Source: Amycolatopsis orientalis DSM 43388 (lineage in GTDB: Bacteria > Actinomycetota > Actinomycetes > Mycobacteriales > Pseudonocardiaceae). Taken from it: a stretch of DNA of 64,000 nt. The notes beneath the pieces were generated by a model. It was not told the DNA's origin. It searched no databases and was given only the letters and a program-made list of their open reading frames with translations. The DNA lies in the NCBI RefSeq assembly GCF_000411975.1, contig NZ_ASXG01000180.1, positions 18,521 to 82,520 of the forward strand, given 5' to 3'. Position numbers and translations under genes: made by a program. Of this stretch, positions 61,377 to 64,000 are shown one piece after another. Each line of letters opens with the position of its first letter. The stretch's first letter is position 1.

Positions 61377-62636
61377 GTGTCCCAGTCTGCCCGCTCCGAA
61401 GGCCGCACCACGCTCGCCGACTACCGCGCCGCGCTGACCGCCCCTGGCTCGCGCGGCCCGGTGATCGCGTCGATCCTCGCCCGGCTCCCGATCGCGATGA
61501 TCGGCATTTCCGCACTGCTGTACGTGCAGCGCGAGACCGGTTCGTTCGCCGCGGCCGGGCTGGTCTCGGCGAGTTCGCTCGCCGGGGTCTCGGTGGGCGC
61601 GGTCGTGCAGGGCAGGCTGATCGACCGGTTCGGGCCGAGCCGTCCGCTGCTGGTCGTCGCCGCCGTGTTCGCGCTGTCGATGGCGTCGCTCGCGGTCGCG
61701 ATCGAAGCGCACCTGCCGACGTTCGCGCTGGTCCCGCTGTCCGCCGCGACCGGGCTCGCGGAGCCGATGGTCGGGTCGGCGTCGCGGGCGCTGTGGACGA
61801 AAATCCTGCCGGAAGGACCGGCGCGCAACGCCGCGCTGTCGTACGAGGCGATCAGCATGGAGGTCTTCTTCATTCTCGGCCCCGGCATCGCGGGCCTGCT
61901 GATCACCGCGCCGTGGGCGGGCACCGGCATGATCGCCGGCTCGATCACCATGGTCACCGGCGCGGTCCTGTTCGCGCTGAACCCGACCGTGCGCGCGTGG
62001 GGTCCGGCCCCGAAGGCCAAGACGCCGCTGCTCGGCGCGCTGGCCAGCCCGGGGATGCGCACGCTCGCGTTGGCGGCGCTCGGTTTCGGCGTGGTGATCG
62101 GGTTCGTGGAGGTCGCCGTGCCCGCCGCCGCGACGGAATCCGGGCACCCTTCGCTCAGCGGTCTGCTGCTGTCGGCGTGGTCGTTGAGTTCGGTGGCGTT
62201 CGGGGTGGCCTACAGCCTGCACCCGTGGCCGCGCCGGCTCGGCTTGCGCCTGCCGGTCCTGCTGGGCGGCTTCGGTGCTTTGGTCGCGCTGCTCGCGCTT
62301 CCGTCGAGCCTGTGGGCGCTGGCCCTGCTGATGCTGCTGGCCGGCGCGATGATCACCCCGCAGTCGACGACCCATTCCGCGGCCATCGAGGTCGTCGCCC
62401 CGCGCGGGACGGCGGCCGAGGCGTTCGGCTGGGTCCTCACGGCGGTGACGCTGGGGCTTGCGGCCGGTCAGTCGGCGAGCGGCTATCTGGTCGAGCATTC
62501 CGGGACCGCTGCGGCGTTCCTGGCCGCCGGGGCGGCTGGCGTCGCGCTGGCGGTCGTGGTGTGGCTGCTGCGGGGAACCGTGCGCGCCGCGTCGCCGACG
62601 GTTGCGGACAGTGCTCTCGTGGGAGCTTCTCGCTAA
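61377..62636 (+). CDS. MFS transporter
   Basis: 419 residues from GTG 61377, with no ribosome site, which fits a leaderless mRNA. 12 hydrophobic helices. VVQGRLIDRFGPSRPL (about 74-89) is the loop after helix 2. The protein fits the MFS type that exports drugs. It may export a product made by the divergent glycosyltransferase, but substrate cannot be told. Confidence 0.88.
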   Translation: MSQSARSEGRTTLADYRAALTAPGSRGPVIASILARLPIAMIGISALLYVQRETGSFAAAGLVSASSLAGVSVGAVVQGRLIDRFGPSRPLLVVAAVFALSMASLAVAIEAHLPTFALVPLSAATGLAEPMVGSASRALWTKILPEGPARNAALSYEAISMEVFFILGPGIAGLLITAPWAGTGMIAGSITMVTGAVLFALNPTVRAWGPAPKAKTPLLGALASPGMRTLALAALGFGVVIGFVEVAVPAAATESGHPSLSGLLLSAWSLSSVAFGVAYSLHPWPRRLGLRLPVLLGGFGALVALLALPSSLWALALLMLLAGAMITPQSTTHSAAIEVVAPRGTAAEAFGWVLTAVTLGLAAGQSASGYLVEHSGTAAAFLAAGAAGVALAVVVWLLRGTVRAASPTVADSALVGASR

Positions 62637-62701
62637 GAGTTTCCGCAGCTCAACAGCTTTGGCTGCGGTTTTTGTCGGTGGTCGCCGCTACTTTGCGTGG
62701 C

Positions 62702-63775
62702 ATGGATCTCACTTCCCTCGTGCGGCCGCTCGCAGCGGCCGTGACCGCCGCGGCCCGACTCCTGTCCCGGCAAGCCCGCCTGCGTTTGCGAGCGAACGCG
62801 GATGGCCTAGTGGTGTCCGGCAACGACCGCGACCTGGCCGTCCAGCTGTCTTGCCCAGCGACCACCCATGTGGACGGCGAAGTCGTCGTCCCAGCCGCGC
62901 CTTTCGCCGAAACGGTCCGGATGCTGGATGTCGACCAGGTCCGGCTTGCCGTCGAAGGAAGCCGCCTCGCGATCCGGACGGACAGCGCCCGCTTCGCCCT
63001 GCCGCTGCTGGACCGGGACCTGCTCCACGACCGAGAACCGCCACCCCTGTTGTCCAAAGTAGACGGTGCTGCCCTCAGTGCGGCGCTGCGCACCGTGGCC
63101 GGCACCGCCGCGAAGGACGATCCGCTTTCGGTCTTCACCGGCGTACGAGTGCAATCGATCGGCGACGAACTGTGCCTGACCGCTTCGGACCGCTACCGCA
63201 TGGCCGTCGCGCGCCTGCCGCTGCGGGAAGTCCGGGAGCCGATTGACGTCCTGGTCCCCGCCACGTTGCTGACCGAAGCCGCCCGGCACAGCTCCGGTGC
63301 GCTGGGACTGCACGCCGACCACGGGCAGTTTGCCCTGAGCTGGCCAGGAGGCACCGTCACCACGGCAGTGCTGGACGCGGGCTTCCTGTCCGCCGACTCC
63401 ATCCCGTCCGACGCGGTCGACACAGAAGTCGAGGTGGGTGCCGACGAACTGGCCGCCGCCATCCGCCGAGTCGGCGTCTACACCGAGGACCGCCGAACCG
63501 TGACCCTGGAAGTCGGCGACGCACACCTCCGCCTGGCCAGCGCCCGGCAAGACACCGGAGAGGCAGAGGAACACCTGAAAGCAAACGTTTGCGGCGGCCG
63601 GACGTCGCCGTCCTTCCAAGCCCGGTACCTGCTCGACGCCTTGGCCCCGTTCTCCGGAGAACGAGTCCGGCTGGCAATCCAACCGGGACTGCGAGCGTGT
63701 GTCCTGACTCCGGCGGACGCGGAGGGACGGGAGGTGGCCTTGAAGTACTACGTGATGCCAATGCTGTCGCGGTAA
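62702..63775 (+). CDS. DnaN-like DNA polymerase sliding clamp paralogue
   Basis: 357 residues from ATG 62702. Three repeated clamp domains are visible: TTHVDGEVVVPAAPFAETVRMLD (domain 1), LLSKVDGAALSAALRTVAGTAAKDDPLSVFTGVRVQS (domain 2), then DRYRMAVARLPL and DELAAAIRRVGVYTEDRRTVTLEV (domain 3), ending in YYVMPMLSR, which matches the C-terminal YLLMPVR of DnaN. The replicative dnaN normally lies by dnaA; this isolated copy is a second clamp and is divergent in sequence. Confidence 0.85.
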   Translation: MDLTSLVRPLAAAVTAAARLLSRQARLRLRANADGLVVSGNDRDLAVQLSCPATTHVDGEVVVPAAPFAETVRMLDVDQVRLAVEGSRLAIRTDSARFALPLLDRDLLHDREPPPLLSKVDGAALSAALRTVAGTAAKDDPLSVFTGVRVQSIGDELCLTASDRYRMAVARLPLREVREPIDVLVPATLLTEAARHSSGALGLHADHGQFALSWPGGTVTTAVLDAGFLSADSIPSDAVDTEVEVGADELAAAIRRVGVYTEDRRTVTLEVGDAHLRLASARQDTGEAEEHLKANVCGGRTSPSFQARYLLDALAPFSGERVRLAIQPGLRACVLTPADAEGREVALKYYVMPMLSR

Positions 63776-63970
63776 CCGGTGGCCGCTGCGTTGGGCGGGG
63801 TCGACGGCTGGCCCCGGGCCGGAACGCGAACCGGAGTCGGCGCGGCCCGGCTCGGCCACTCGGAGCCGATTCCGGGTGCCGATGCTGATGCCGAGGGTGG
63901 GCCGACTTGAGCTGGCCGCGCGACGGCTGGAGCCTGCCGCAGGGCGATTCCCAGCAGGTTTTCGCCGAGC
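63776..63970. other. Intergenic region, nothing identified
   Basis: About 195 bp after the clamp-like gene. No gene, terminator with T run, or regulatory motif was recognised. Confidence 0.5.
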
Positions 63971-64000
63971 GGGGCGGGGCGGGGCGGGGCGGGGCGGGGC
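63971..64000. repeat. GGGGC pentamer tandem repeat (cut by window end)
   Basis: Six perfect copies of GGGGC run to the last base of the window and may continue. The strand has repeated G4 runs with C spacers, so it could form a G-quadruplex. Confidence 0.9.

Overview
The window is high-GC DNA with dense genes, many GTG starts and many 4-nt start/stop overlaps, as in a mycelial actinobacterium. Gene order and protein style fit Pseudonocardiaceae, most likely Amycolatopsis or a close relative (inference from recall of gene order; no search was run). The backbone follows the conserved actinobacterial block that in Mycobacterium tuberculosis runs from holB (Rv3644c) to crp (Rv3676). Region 1 (1-21.3 kb): a cell-surface protein cut by the window edge, holB overlapping an MFS/thymidylate-kinase-like fusion, an EspG-like gene behind a perfect LexA box, an MFS exporter, topA, a secreted trypsin-like protease, a WhiA-like protein without its DNA-binding domain, a nucleotidyltransferase, a lipoprotein, the proton-pumping pyrophosphatase hppA, a DEAD/DEAH helicase with a repeat-rich insertion, and a Prim-Pol-like protein. 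Region 2 (22.5-29.1 kb): the reduced tad pilus operon (CpaE/Ssd, TadA, TadB, TadC, a 54-residue Flp pilin and two TadE-like proteins), preceded by two DnaA-box sequences and a 6C RNA; then a HAD phosphatase and a candidate 6S-like (Ms1/MTS2823-type) RNA. Region 3 (29.3-44.6 kb) interrupts the conserved order with catabolic genes: a peptidoglycan amino-sugar recycling cluster (NagZ-like, NamZ-like, AmiE-like, MurR-like, MurQ), a nickel/cobalt permease, an ECF41 sigma factor with its AhpD-like target, an aldo/keto reductase with a TetR regulator, and a hydroxybutyrate module (dehydrogenase, MHS transporter, GAF/PucR regulator). Region 4 (44.6-59.7 kb) returns to the conserved backbone: a phosphoribosyltransferase, acetyl-CoA synthetase, a VIT-family metal transporter behind an iron-box-like site, a POT peptide transporter, nhaA with a structured leader, then the envelope and stress block of a holin-like protein, an alpha/beta hydrolase, marP, a NUDIX hydrolase, a TlpA-like thiol protein, nth, a small membrane protein and crp. 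Region 5 (60-64 kb) holds a macrolide-type glycosyltransferase, an MFS transporter, a second DnaN-like sliding clamp and a GGGGC pentamer repeat running into the window edge. No insertion sequence, prophage, CRISPR array, tRNA or rRNA was seen. The most distinctive signals are regulatory or non-coding: the LexA box, the DnaA-box pair, two structured RNAs, facing ECF41-type promoters, a structured nhaA leader, long perfect hairpins, and imperfect tandem repeats both in gene-free DNA and inside the helicase.
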